The translations under genes and the position numbers were made by a program. Shown piece by piece: positions 44,421-54,646 of a stretch of 64,000 nucleotides of DNA. The DNA lies in NCBI GenBank assembly GCA_002049455.2, contig KV918875.1:139128-203127 (forward strand), read 5' to 3'. Source of the stretch: Porphyra umbilicalis. Taxonomy: Eukaryota; Rhodophyta; Bangiophyceae; Bangiales; Bangiaceae. Positions within the stretch are counted from its first letter, which is position 1. Every line of letters begins with the position of its first letter. The notes below the pieces were generated by a model that saw only the letters and a list, made by a program, of their open reading frames with translations, was not told where the DNA came from and made no database searches.

Positions 44421-44835
44421 AGTGGGTGATTCCTCGTTGACGGCTGTTGCCCCCACATGTGTGGGTCGCTGCAGCCGGTGTGTTCTCCCGTCGGCCGCCT
44501 CGGTCAGCAGACCGGTCCTCTGTGCATGTCTCAGACGGGGGGTGTTCTTGCACGGCGGCCCTCCACCGCATCTCGCGACGGGCAGCAGGGGTGCACCAGG
44601 GGACTGTTCTCATTGGCTCTGTTTCTCGCGAAGTCGCCTTGCTGGCACTTCGCGTCCCCCGAGCGTGTTGTCGTGCGTCGTGGTCCTGTTCGTGTCGGCG
44701 TTCGTGGTGCTGGGCCGCGTGGAGATCGTTGTCGGCGTGGGCGCGGCGGCCAGGGAGCTCGCTCGCGGGCTCCGACTGCCTCTGCTCTCGCTTGTGCTAG
44801 TGCTCCTGCTAGCGCTCCTGCTAGGGCTCCCTTCC

Positions 44836-45650
44836 GTGCCCGTGCCCGTGCCCGTGCCTGTGCCCGTTCTCGTGCTCGCGCTCGCGCTCGCGCTCGCGCT
44901 CGCGCTCGTGCTCGCGCTCGTGCTCGCGCTCGTGCTCGCGCTCGTGCTCGCGCTCGTGCTCGCGCTCGTGCTCGTACTCCTTTCGGTGCTCATTTGGGGG
45001 GGGTACCAGGCGGTCGTGGTCGTCAGTGACGAGGTGGCCGTGGTTTCCTCCGGCGACACTTTCGTAGTCGGCGTTGTGCGCGCGGGCGCGGCGGCCGAGC
45101 AGAGGTGCGCGCTCACGGGCTGCAACTGCTCGTGTCTGTGGTCCTGCTCGCGCTTCTGCTTCCGCTTGCGCTTGGCTCTACCTCGAGCTCGCGCTCGCGG
45201 TCCTGCTCGCGGTCCTGCTCGCGCTTGTGCCCGTCGTCGTGCCCGTCGTCGTGCCCGTCGTCGTGCTCGTCGTCGTGCTCGTCTTCGTGCTCACCCTCCC
45301 GCTTGTGCTTGCGCTATTCCTCGTGCTCGCGCCCCAGCTCGCGCTTGTGCTCGCGCTTGTGCTCGTCGTCGTGCTCGTCGTCGTGCTCACCCTCCCGCTT
45401 GTGCTTGCGCTCTTCCTCGTGCTCGCGCTCCAGCTCGCTCTTCAGCTCGCGCTCCAGCTCGCGCTTCAGCTCGCGCTTGTGCTCACCATCGTGGTGAACG
45501 TCGGGCTGCGCGGACTCGTGTTCGTCTTTGTGCACGTCGGGCTGCGCGCACTCGTGCTCGTGTTTGTGCACCTTGTGCTGCGCGAGCTCGTGCCTGTGTT
45601 CGTGCACGTCGTGCTGCGCGAGCTCGTGCTCGTGATCGTGCTCGTGGCCG
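44836..45650. repeat. Hexamer-based arrays (cccgtg; gtgctcgcgctc; gagcac-type)
   Basis: 44,836-44,870 is a cccgtg run. 44,870-44,985 is built from ctcgcg and gtgctcgcgctc units. 45,170-45,650 is a looser array. On the minus strand the last part reads His/Glu-rich (HEHELAQHDVHEHRHELAQH), similar to the plus-strand translation of the arrays at 53.4-54.5 and 61.5 kb. Long frames across it on all strands are composition effects. Confidence 0.8.
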
Positions 45651-45867
45651 TTTCGGCGTCGCTGTGGAGGGCTGGAAGGAGGTCGGGGTTGTCGGTGACG
45701 AGCTGCACGTGGTTGTCGGCGGCGTCGCATCCGCGCGCGCGCTGGTGCTCGTCCTCGTACCTTTGTTTCTGCGCGTGTGTGTCGTTCGGCAGGTAGGACG
45801 TCGTGGTGACCGTCCGCGTGGCGCCCGTCGTTTTCAGCAGCGCCCTGAGCTGGAGGCAGGAGTCATC

Positions 45868-46668
45868 ATGACTCGGTGCCTGCTGTGCGGTTTTGACTCG
45901 AAGGGCAAGACCGGCCACGGGCAGGTGTCATGCGACTTGCGCAAACTACCGTGCCGCCGTACGCTTCCCGCCGGGAACCCCTTCAAGCGCCACATCACAC
46001 AATGCACCGACCTGGCATATGTTTGCAGGCAGAAATGCCCATCATGCGACATTATGGGACATTCGAACCGAACTCTCGCAGTCAGCGGCACGCACTACCG
46101 CAGCGGCACGGGCGGCAGCATTTTGCGCAAGGAGAGCGCACCGCCGTTGCGCGGGGCGGATTACGTTTGTGGCCTCATTCACGACGCCGAGGCCGAGGGC
46201 TTTCGCGTGGCCGCGGTTGCCCACTACAAGAAGAAGTTGGATGAGTCAGCTCGTCTGGCAGGTGCCGCGGAGGAGCTCGTTGGCAACGCGTCGCAGTCGG
46301 GGATGAACCCAGCGGCAAGCCTGGCCCGCATGGAGGAGATGGGAATGAAGGCCGCTACCCTGGATCCCTCCAACCGGGCACACTTTGACGAGTCGTCGCG
46401 TCTCCTGGAAGACCCTAATGTGTCTGCTGTGGATGCAGCCTTGGGGGCATGCGGCGTGTTCGTCGGTTCGACGCGGCCTTCGGCAGTAGGCCCCGTTGCG
46501 GCAACGGGACCAACGGGACCTGTCGTTGGCGCCCCTGCGGCGCACGGCGTCGCGGCTGCCGTTAGAGCAGCCGCTCGGGCTGCTCCGCCAACGCCAAACA
46601 ACCAGTCGGACAACAGGCCATGCCGCGGTCACGCGGCGGCCAGACGTCGCGAGGGAGCTCCCTCGTAA
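45868..46668 (+). CDS. Protein with a Cys/His-rich putative zinc-binding module
   Basis: 266 codons from ATG at 45,868. Residues 4-75 hold a dense Cys/His pattern: CLLC, GHGQVSC, LPC, RRTL, then KRHITQC, YVC, KC-PSC and MGH. The spacing is C-x2-C-x14-C-x6-C-x16-C-x6-C-x3-C-x2-C-x4-H. The same pattern starts the protein at 51,010, so it is a real domain. I know no named family for it. The rest is helical and Ala-rich, with a stretch reminiscent of an adaptor (DYVCGLIHDAEAEGFRVAAV, KKKLDESARLAGAAEELV). The last residues look wrong, and better sequence continues in a different frame at 46,620-47,324. An intron or a frameshift near 46,560-46,620 is therefore likely. Confidence 0.55.
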   Translation: MTRCLLCGFDSKGKTGHGQVSCDLRKLPCRRTLPAGNPFKRHITQCTDLAYVCRQKCPSCDIMGHSNRTLAVSGTHYRSGTGGSILRKESAPPLRGADYVCGLIHDAEAEGFRVAAVAHYKKKLDESARLAGAAEELVGNASQSGMNPAASLARMEEMGMKAATLDPSNRAHFDESSRLLEDPNVSAVDAALGACGVFVGSTRPSAVGPVAATGPTGPVVGAPAAHGVAAAVRAAARAAPPTPNNQSDNRPCRGHAAARRREGAPS

Positions 46669-47324
46669 GCGCGCAGACGCTCTTTGGCGCCAACAACTTG
46701 TCAATGGCGCAAGCTGGCATAGATACTGCTCGCCGTCTCTCTTTGACGGGGTCTGTATCGACGCGGCCAGCGTCACGAGCCGCCAACGCGACGACTGGCA
46801 CGGGTAGTGGGACGCGGTCGTTTGAGGTGGCGGCGAGCCCCTTTGCGTGGCCGCCGGGCGAGCGCCAGCGCTTTGAAGAGTCTCTGGGTGCATTTGAGCA
46901 GCCGTCGCTCAGCGTCATGACGTCAGAAGAGCTGGCGGTGGCGGCGCACAAGGGATCGCTCGGCGACGCCATGGCGTCTAAATTGCCTGAGGTGAAAGCA
47001 GACTTCATCGATGGCGCCCGGAACAACATGCTCCTGGGCGTAATGCTCACTTGTGGTGTCGTGACGCCGGCGCGCTTCGCGGAGCAGCTGTGCTCGTCTC
47101 GGCTGCAGAAGCCGCACACGAACTTGCTGATGATGCTTGCGGTCTGGATGGTCAAGATACACAAGGAAGCGGAATTGTCAGCGCCAAAGGAGGGGCGGCC
47201 TCGCAAGCGCTCGCGGTCCGGTGACATTGTGGGTGGGTCGGGATGCGTCAGCGGTAGTGGTGGAGACGACAGTCCTGATGGAGAAGGACCGTTTGATGTT
47301 GACGAGGGTCCACCCCACGTGTGA
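46620..47324 (+). CDS. Probable continuation of the Cys/His-module gene
   Basis: 234 codons in the frame that takes over where the preceding one degenerates; it overlaps it by 49 bp. The sequence upstream of this ATG in the same frame (KQPVGQQA) also reads well, so the junction is probably a frameshift or small intron. The content is ordinary protein: SLVSAQTLFGANNLSMAQAG, SVMTSEELAVAAHKGSLGDA, ADFIDGARNNMLLGVM and LQKPHTNLLMMLAVWMVKIH. A basic cluster (RPRKRSRSGD) that could be a nuclear signal and an acidic end follow. I do not recognise a fold. Confidence 0.5.
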   Translation: MPRSRGGQTSRGSSLVSAQTLFGANNLSMAQAGIDTARRLSLTGSVSTRPASRAANATTGTGSGTRSFEVAASPFAWPPGERQRFEESLGAFEQPSLSVMTSEELAVAAHKGSLGDAMASKLPEVKADFIDGARNNMLLGVMLTCGVVTPARFAEQLCSSRLQKPHTNLLMMLAVWMVKIHKEAELSAPKEGRPRKRSRSGDIVGGSGCVSGSGGDDSPDGEGPFDVDEGPPHV

Positions 47325-47553
47325 CGGTGGACGACTTGGTGGAAGAATACACTGTTAGTTTTGGTCTCCTCGTGTCTCATATCTTCGGCTATTAATGCGC
47401 CCCCCACGAAGTGCGTCGACGGCGAGTGCGCTTCAGGTACGTCGTGCAATACGACCGCGATTGATAGCATTCGGCGTCAGCAACAAGTGCCCCGTGGCAA
47501 CCTCAAAGCCACGTCTGCCTGTTGGGTCCAGGGGCACCCCTGCAAGAAAGAAG

Positions 47554-47999
47554 GCGAGACACCCTGCGACTTACGCACCAAACGGGCCGGCAACACCGCT
47601 GCTGATGCAGAGCCACGCCCGCAAGAGAAACAGCGAGACACCCTGCGACTTACGCACCAAACGGGCCGGCAACACCGCTGCTGATGCAGAGCCACGCCCG
47701 CAAGAGAGACAGCGAGACACCCTGCGACTTACGCACCAAACGGGCCGGCAACACCGCTGCTGATGCAGAGGCACGCCGGCAAATGAAACAGCGAGACACC
47801 CTGCGACTTACGCCCCAAACGGGCCGGCAACACCGCTGCTGATGCAGAGGCACGCCGGCAAGACGAACAGCGAGACACCCTGCGACTTACGCACCAAACG
47901 GGCCGGCAGCACCGCTGCTGATGCAGAGCCACGCCCGCAAGACAAACAGCGAGACACTCTGCGACTTACGCACCAAACGGGCCGGCAACACCGCTGCTG
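47554..47999. repeat. 79-bp tandem repeat, five copies and a partial sixth
   Basis: The landmark gcgagacac is at 47,554, 47,633, 47,712, 47,791, 47,870 and 47,949. Units contain accaaacgggccggcaacac and ctgatgcagag. Differences concentrate in a short variable stretch (ccgcaagagaaac, cggcaaatgaaac, cggcaagacgaac). As 79 is not divisible by three, the overlapping frames are artefacts. Confidence 0.95.
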
Positions 48000-50900
48000 T
48001 GGGGAAGCTTCTGACTGAGGGTCTCCAGCACTTCGTCTCTGTCGCAAGTCGATCGATTCCAAAAGCACTCGGGACAATATTGGCTTAAGTCTTTCACAAC
48101 CCGTCAACCGATTGCAAATTCATGTCGAACACTTCGAAACTTGCGCTGATGGTCAGATCTTTTTCCAGTCATGACGCCGATGGTCAGATATTTTCCATTC
48201 ATGACGCACACAACACGGGTGAGCCATGTCCTTTGAAATAAGTTCATTGTCCACAGACCCTGTCGAAAAGCATTCACGGAAGGCGGGGCGCCTTCAGCAG
48301 CACGCGGATGCATGTGATGAACATAAATTCAACGATGGTCGGCAGGTCCAAAGCACTTTCATCGCAAGATATCTGAAATGCCACTTGACAGGAATGGTTG
48401 TCCTATGGCCCGACATGGACCGCAGCTAAGAGTCGCTGACGGGTGTGATGCGGGAGTGCCATTCCAACCCTGAGCATTCGCCCCGGCAGACTCACGAGCA
48501 CCCACCCCCTCACCAGGACCGACCACTCCGTCTCGGTGCATCCACCGCGATCATCAACCGCGTGCTCAATCACATGCCGACCGCGCATGTGGGCGCCGTA
48601 CAATGGCGACGCGTGGGACCGCGAAAGCACGATACAACCGCGCGTTTCCAGCAGCTCCAGGGCCGCCGCTATGGCGGTGACCGTCACGCGGTGGCGGCGC
48701 CCACGCCGCCCAGCGCCGTCGGCAAAACCGCCGCTGCCGCCGGGCGACCGTCACGGACTGGCGAGCGAGCTGGTGGCCATAAACCCGGCGACGCGTCGCC
48801 GGCAGTGTCGCCGCGCACGACGCCCGATGGCGATGCTGTCTGACCAGCCGTGGACGCCACAGAGAGATCAAAGACACTCGCCGCGAGGAGATTCCTCACT
48901 GAAGCGGGCAGCAGAAACGCTGTCGGCACGCGCAGTGCGGCACGCCGCCATCTCCGCCCCCGTCACCACTACCCTTTCTCACAGCGCGCCGGGCGCCCTC
49001 AACTGACCTCGCTTGCGCATTACCCACGCAGGCGGGCGCCAGCGCGGGACCCACAGCTGCTGCCGGCCGCAGAGGTTGCGAACGGCAAAAGAGGCCTCGC
49101 GAACGCGGCCGCTTTCGCTCCTGTGTTGTCGCGGCCGCGGAGCTGGCGACTGCTGCCAGTTTTTGCAGCTTTGCAGGCGCCGGCACAGGCAGCTCTCCCG
49201 TCTCGCTTGCGCCCCCGCGCATGATATCGGCGCTTGCGCTGTCCCTTGAGTGCGATGGTGCCAGCGCCGACGCAGAGGCGGCGGCTGCGCCGCTGGCCGC
49301 GGCGCGTGCGACCTGCAGCGACGGTCGACATCGCCGCCGTCGGCCGCGTGTTCGCAATTGTACACAGCACAGGTTATTGAACTCCGGGAGCGGCTCTTCT
49401 CCCTCGGAGACAGGCCACGAAGGCGCATCTAAGGACTTCATTTCGCGAAAAGAAATTGATTCTGCTTCACGGTCTAATTCTTCAATGATCCGACATTTGT
49501 GCAAGCAACAGCAGACAGGATGCCTGGATGACGCGACATGGAAGGTTAGCTCGATCGCGATCGCGACATCATCCCATCGATCGTCGGCACACTCATCGTC
49601 AAAATGCAATCCGTCGACCGATCATTGACTTGGGAAAACTCGGAAGCCTCCACTTTCCGACCATGACCCTCATCGTGGTGAGCACACACATGTCTCGGAA
49701 GAAACGCAGGCCGTGCACATGAGTACGAACGTCCCGTTGCACGGGGCGAACAATGTGCCTTCGTTGGACCCGGGCGAAAGGGCCGCTACTGCTCCCTTAG
49801 CCGGTGTGGAATACGTCCATGACGGGTGTGCCGCGAGCTGCATCGCGAACTGCGCTCGCCCAATACTTAGTCCCTGCGGAGACAGTCTTGAGGAAACTTT
49901 CCCTGCCATCACTCTGAGTCGAGGGCCCGGTGTATCGAAAATCATCCGAGCACAGTTCCTGCGCTATCGCATGTGTCTCTGCGGTACGCCATGGAAACCT
50001 TCCCGTTGCAGGCGACCGCGGATCATTTCGAACTAGTATCCCACTGAGGACGCGGGCGGCTCTCGACGCCGCACACTTCAGACGTCACCAACTTAGAAGC
50101 AGCACGACCTGCATTGTGCCATAGTCGCCGTTTGTCGTCGATGGTACTGCGATTGTCGGCGACAGGTGCAACCTATAACGCACCAGTTCTCCTCAACTGA
50201 TGCGCAGTGGGCGCCCATTGCATTTTTGTGACCAAACCCAGCGGCAAAGCTTGGCCTTGAACCCTGGGGGGGTCTGTTGCTGTCGCGAGGCACTTCTTTA
50301 ATTGTCCGTCAAGTCACCCTCCATGCATTCCACCTTCCAGCCAGCTTGCGTGACCCGACATGTTGGGATCCGGATGCCGTGGACACGAGCTGTGCTGGCC
50401 CTCAACGAATGTGGGCGGGTCGACTGCGTCGATCGAGGTCAGTGTTTGAGGAGAGAAAATTGATGAAGTAGACCTCGTTTTCTGGTGATTCGTGAGCTCA
50501 CATGCAGCGAGTATCTCGTCAGTCCGTCGTCGTCGGCCCCACAGCAACCGACGTCAGCCGTCACGTTCCAGTCTTCCACGTGGTCCTGTGCGTTTGTCCC
50601 GCGCCCCTGCCGCCGCTGCCGCCGTTGCTCTTGTATTGTAGGGCGACGAGCAGCCAACACGCGCACCTAGTATCGTGTCTCGTAGCGCTTTGAGACAGGT
50701 TCTTCTTCTTCTTGTCAGCATCAGGACGTGCCCGGTGCCTGCGGTGTGGTTGCTCGGCTGCCGCCTGGTTGTGGCGTATGCTCTCAGCATCGTCTTGCAG
50801 GTAAGCTATTGGTGGTGATGCTCTGATGTTCGTCTGCTTTCGTGTGATTCGAACAGTGCTCTTTGTAGCACTGAGAGTTGGTATCGCTGGACACCATGCC

Positions 50901-51009
50901 CGATGGTTCCTGGGGAAATGATCTGTGTGTATTGACGGTACTCTCTTGTGCTCGTTCGTTTTCTTGTGTCGTCTTTGCTTGTTATTGCGTTGCGACCAGT
51001 GCTTTCAGG
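48000..51009. other. Three kb without a supported gene
   Basis: Short and medium ORFs exist on both strands, the longest on the minus strand at 49,609-48,896 with Ala/Arg-rich sequence. None shows a domain or conserved motif. 50,900-51,005 is T/C-rich and ends tttcag just before the ATG at 51,010. It could be an intron 3' end or a core promoter of the next gene. Confidence 0.4.
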
Positions 51010-51384
51010 ATGAATCAGTGCATTTTCTGTTTGGTGGTCGCGCCGTCGGGTCATCGGCATCACAACGACAGTACCTGCCCTCACGCCGATTTTGCGTGTC
51101 GGCACACGCTGCAGGAGGACGATCCGTTTTTCCTCCCTCTCCGAGTGCATAGCTGCAGAGGCGACGGCTGGACTTGCAAGCGCATCTGTTCCGTTTGTGG
51201 CGGTCGGGGTCACGAGCCGTGCTCTCAGTTGCCGCGCGCTGGTCGGTGGGAGCTTCGCAACGGAGCTAGTGTGCCCGCAAGCCCCCAGCGTCCACTGGAG
51301 CCCGCCGACTTTGCGTGCCCGCTCCACTGCTTAGATGTGGACCCTGCTGATCGACAAGCAGACGAGCCTCGAGTGGACCCGTGA
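51010..51384 (+). CDS. Small protein with the same Cys/His-rich module
   Basis: 124 codons from ATG at 51,010. Residues 4-77 repeat the module of the 45,868 gene: CIFC, then HRHHNDSTC, FAC, RHTL, then VHSC, WTC, KRIC-SVC and GRGH. The spacing is C-x2-C-x15-C-x6-C-x18-C-x6-C-x3-C-x2-C-x4-H. Only two inter-cysteine gaps differ from the other copy, by one and two residues. After the module come 45 residues ending ADFACPLHCLDVDPADRQ, with two more cysteines. The upstream T/C-rich stretch ending in tttcag suggests a 5' exon may exist. Function is unknown; the pattern implies bound zinc. Confidence 0.5.
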   Translation: MNQCIFCLVVAPSGHRHHNDSTCPHADFACRHTLQEDDPFFLPLRVHSCRGDGWTCKRICSVCGGRGHEPCSQLPRAGRWELRNGASVPASPQRPLEPADFACPLHCLDVDPADRQADEPRVDP

Positions 51385-52959
51385 TCTAGGCTGTTGTCGG
51401 AGTGTCGCGTCGGCTGTGGGATGGGTTCTGCAGTATGCACTTGCAACTTTTTCACACTCATTCCAACTGTCTCTAGATGGTTTCCATAGACGTGCGGCTC
51501 TTCCTCCAGCCTCCCGTCTCTCAACCCATGCCAGGAACGCAGCTCAGAAAGAAACAACTCCTTCGCTGACGGGTCGCCTCGACGGGTCGCCTCGATGGCA
51601 GTGGTCTATCGGTGACCCGCACGCATTCAGGCTTGTGACCGTGGACGGCCTCGCCCATCGAAAATCTGTAGCGACGCCGTCTCAGTTGGGCTCATAACGG
51701 AGGTTAGGCTGGTGCTCGTCCGTGTCAAACAATGGCAGTCGTCCCTTTCAAGGTGCTCGTGCTAGAGGCCGTCAAAGATTACAACGCCCGCCCGGTCGCC
51801 GTTGTCCTGCGCGGAGAAGGCTTCGATGCCGTCGGCCGCAACGAGCTCGCAACCGATGCCGCAAAGCACTTGTGATCGTTGGCCTTCACTACTTACTCTG
51901 GTGGACCCGAAGGTGGTCACGGTCCTTCGCAGCTCAGCGGTGGTTCTACAAAGGTTCACGGTCGATCGTTCTCTCGTACCGATTTGTATTTGAAAGCACT
52001 TCAACTAACTTGATGTATTGGTGACTCAGCTCCACCGATCAGATGTAGTGGTGCCTCAGCTATTCAAGCGACCTCCGCCTGGGGAGAGAGGGGAAGACTT
52101 TCCCGCCGTGCGATGGACACGCCTTCTTGCAGGCGTGGGCAGCGCGGGCGCCCACGGTGCCCCGCCGACAGCCACTGCGTCTGCAGGCGGTCGGCACTGG
52201 TCCTACTGGGCGTCCTGGTACGTTGTCGGGCACGACCCGAGTGATCCAGGCTGGTAGACGAGGGATTGACTGAGGGCGACGAACACTACGCACTGAGCGC
52301 GGCTTTCTGTTGCTGGGTTTCTGCCTGACCACCCTCCCCCCTTCCGGCTGCCCAGTTACCGGAATGGCCGCTGTCGTCTTCGCTGCCGTAGAAAGAAACT
52401 GTCCAGCTGCCCCGATCCGCGGGCGTTCACGCAGGAGGGCTTGCGCCGGCCCCGAGCGCGGTCCCTGTCGGAACCCGACGGCCGGCAGCCGCCCCTGCGC
52501 GCCGCCCCGGTGGCGGAGGCGACGGCTACGCAGTCGCCGATAAGACATTGCCTAGGAAATTGGCCGTCAGGACGAGTGCGACCGATGGCCACGGGATTGC
52601 GGCACGGCTGGACGCACCTGCGTTCCAGTCACGTTTTCAAGTCCGCAATTGTCTATCGAACCGCACGTCTCATTGGGCCACGGTATCTTCGGACGATTTC
52701 CAAGGCGCCGTAATTGCTGTAGGCGGAAAGTCTCTCGATGCAATCCTCCAGCCACTAACAGAATGCAGGCAACAGCGCTGTCGCGCGTCTGGCCTCAGCA
52801 CTCGATATGAGGTGGTCTCGCCCGACATCGCAGCGCCGCCGCCTCCGGGCCCCGGTTCCCACAATCGCTCTACATCACGCACCCCCCCGCGTCGGGACCT
52901 GGCGGTCCACGCTGTCTTGTTGTTGCGTTCCCCTCTATTGTTTTGACGCCTGTTTCGTC
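51385..52959. other. Intergenic, no gene recognised
   Basis: Only short frames on both strands. The 45 bp before the next ATG (cttgttgttgcgtt...) resemble those before the 51,010 ATG (cttgttattgcgtt...), so the two genes may share a 5' element. Confidence 0.4.
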
Positions 52960-53478
52960 ATGGACGAGAACAACAACAACCCTTCCCGTGTGCCACCGCC
53001 GCCGGGACCGAGGCATCCAGGCTCCTACATGTGCAGCATCTGCACCATCGTGCTGACGGGTGAGACGAGCTGGAAACAGCACGTCCGCGGGAACCCACAC
53101 AAGAAGCGGGCGCAACGCGCTGCTTCCATCGACGTCGCGAGCAACCACAACGCCCCCTCTCTGCGCTGGACGTGCCCGACGTGTTTGGTGTGCAGCGCCT
53201 CGGCGGCGGGCCTCTTCGCCCACGTCGGGGGCGCAGTCCACCGCCGGGCCGTCTCGGTGCTGACAGACGCCGGTCGTGCAGGGGAGCTTCAAGCCCTTCT
53301 TCCTCGTCTCCGTGAGGCAGCGCTACAGGTTCTCCGGTCGGGCGGTGACCACGACCGCTGCATCGAGCTTCTCCATGAGACGGAGGCCCATGCAGGTGCG
53401 CAGGCGGCAGGCGGTCGAGCACATGCACCGTGGCCAACACGAGCACGAGCACGACCGCATCGCCGCCGAGCACGGTGA
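52960..53478 (+). CDS. Protein with two U1/JAZ-type C2H2 zinc fingers
   Basis: 172 codons from ATG at about 52,960 (MDENNNNPS). Finger 1 is CSICTIVLTGETSWKQH plus VRGNPH and finger 2 is CPTCLVCSASAAGLFAH plus VGGAVH, both C-x2-C-x12-H-x5-H. The linker is about 27 residues. After the fingers a helical segment (LQALLPRLREAALQVLR, DRCIELLHETEAHAG) leads into the 78-bp repeat array, where the frame ends at 53,478. Another plus frame continues through the array with QHEHEHDRIAAEHGDLVDAG-like repeats, so a frameshift or splice could extend the protein. The finger type matches the 26.2-kb gene; the rest does not. A nucleic-acid-binding role is inferred. Confidence 0.58.
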   Translation: MDENNNNPSRVPPPPGPRHPGSYMCSICTIVLTGETSWKQHVRGNPHKKRAQRAASIDVASNHNAPSLRWTCPTCLVCSASAAGLFAHVGGAVHRRAVSVLTDAGRAGELQALLPRLREAALQVLRSGGDHDRCIELLHETEAHAGAQAAGGRAHAPWPTRARARPHRRRAR

Positions 53479-54560
53479 CCTCGTTGACGCTGGCCAACGC
53501 GCGCACGAGGCGCCACGCCAACACCAACATGGACGCCTCGTCGTCGACGACGGCGTGCCTATGGACTCAATCAGGCACGCACACATTGTCCAACACAAGC
53601 ACCTGCTCGACCGCCTCGATGCCGCCAACTCGTCAACTGCGCGCTCGTTGACGCCCGCCAACACGCGCCCCTGATGCATCACCAGCACCAGCTTGACCGC
53701 CTCGCCGCCGACGACGGCGACAACCTCAACATCCTCCAACACGCGCACCTTGCGCCACACCGACAGAAGCATGACCGCCTCGTCACCGACGACGATGAGC
53801 TCGTTGACGTCTACCAGCACGCGCACCGGGTGCCACACCAGAAGCAGCACGACCGCCTTGACACCGACGACTGCGACCACGTACATGACCTGCAGCACCC
53901 CCACACCGACGATAGAGACAACGTTGACGACCTGCAAGACGCCCACCTTGCAGACGGCGAGCGCGCAGACGACCGCCGTGCCGCCAGCACAAGCACCTGC
54001 TCGACCGCCTCGATGCCGCCAACTCGTCAACTGCGCGCTCGTTGATGCCCGCCAACACGCGCCCCTGATGCAGTACCAGGACCAGCTCGACCGCCTGGCC
54101 GCCGACGACAGCGACGACCTCATCATCCTCCAACACGCGCCCCTGATGCAACACCAGCACCAGCTCGACCGCCTCGCCGTTGACGACGGCGACAACCTCA
54201 ACATCCTCCCAAACGCGCACCTTGCGCCACACCGACAGAAGCATGACCGCCTCGTCACCGACGACGATGAGCTCGCTGATGCCCACCAGCACGCGCACCG
54301 GGTGCCACACCAGGAACAGCACGACCGCATTGACACCGACGACGGTAAAGTCGTTCACGCACTCCAGCACGCGCACAGAGGCCAGCAGGGGCACGAGCTC
54401 GACCGCCTCGCCGTAGAGCACGGCGACCTCCTTGACATCTCTAAAAGCCGGGACCTCGCCCAACACGAGAGCCAGGTCGCCCGCCTTGCCGCCGAAGACA
54501 GAGGCCACATGTAACCACTCCAGCACGCGCTCGCAGGCCAACGCAAGCACTAGCAGAACG
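53430..54560. repeat. 78-bp repeat array with a higher-order duplication
   Basis: Units centre on cagctcgaccgcctcgccgc and cgacgacggcgac, period 78 bp (26 codons). Two blocks are duplicated: one is spaced 394 bp apart (53,597 and 53,991), the other 472 bp (53,719 and 54,191). The difference is exactly one unit. Plus-strand translations read DRLAADDGDNLNILQHAHLA; minus-strand translations read VVGGEAVELVLVLHQGRVL. Both strands stay open over most of its length. Confidence 0.88.
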
Positions 54561-54646
54561 CCTTTCCGACGTCGTCGGCGCCCATGTTGGCACACTCCAA
54601 CGCGCGCATCTCCCCCAACACAAAAAATGCCACGACCGCCCGGTCC

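Noticed and set aside
44422-45867. In-frame extension of the 45,868 gene upstream through the repeat arrays
   Set aside because: The extension is Val/Leu/Ala/Arg repeat translation from hexamer arrays. The Cys/His module starts right after the ATG at 45,868, which matches the start in the 51,010 paralogue.
47554-47999. CRISPR array
   Set aside because: Repeats are head to tail with no unique spacers. The short variable stretch is too small and too similar between units, and the context is eukaryotic.
47395-48107. Series of overlapping 67-codon minus-strand ORFs
   Set aside because: They are the same 79-bp repeat read in rotating frames.
53323-54595. Val/Leu-rich minus-strand frames over the 78-bp array as a membrane protein
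   Set aside because: The hydrophobic pattern is the complement of the plus-strand Asp/His repeat and changes frame between blocks. There is no start context or charged loop pattern.
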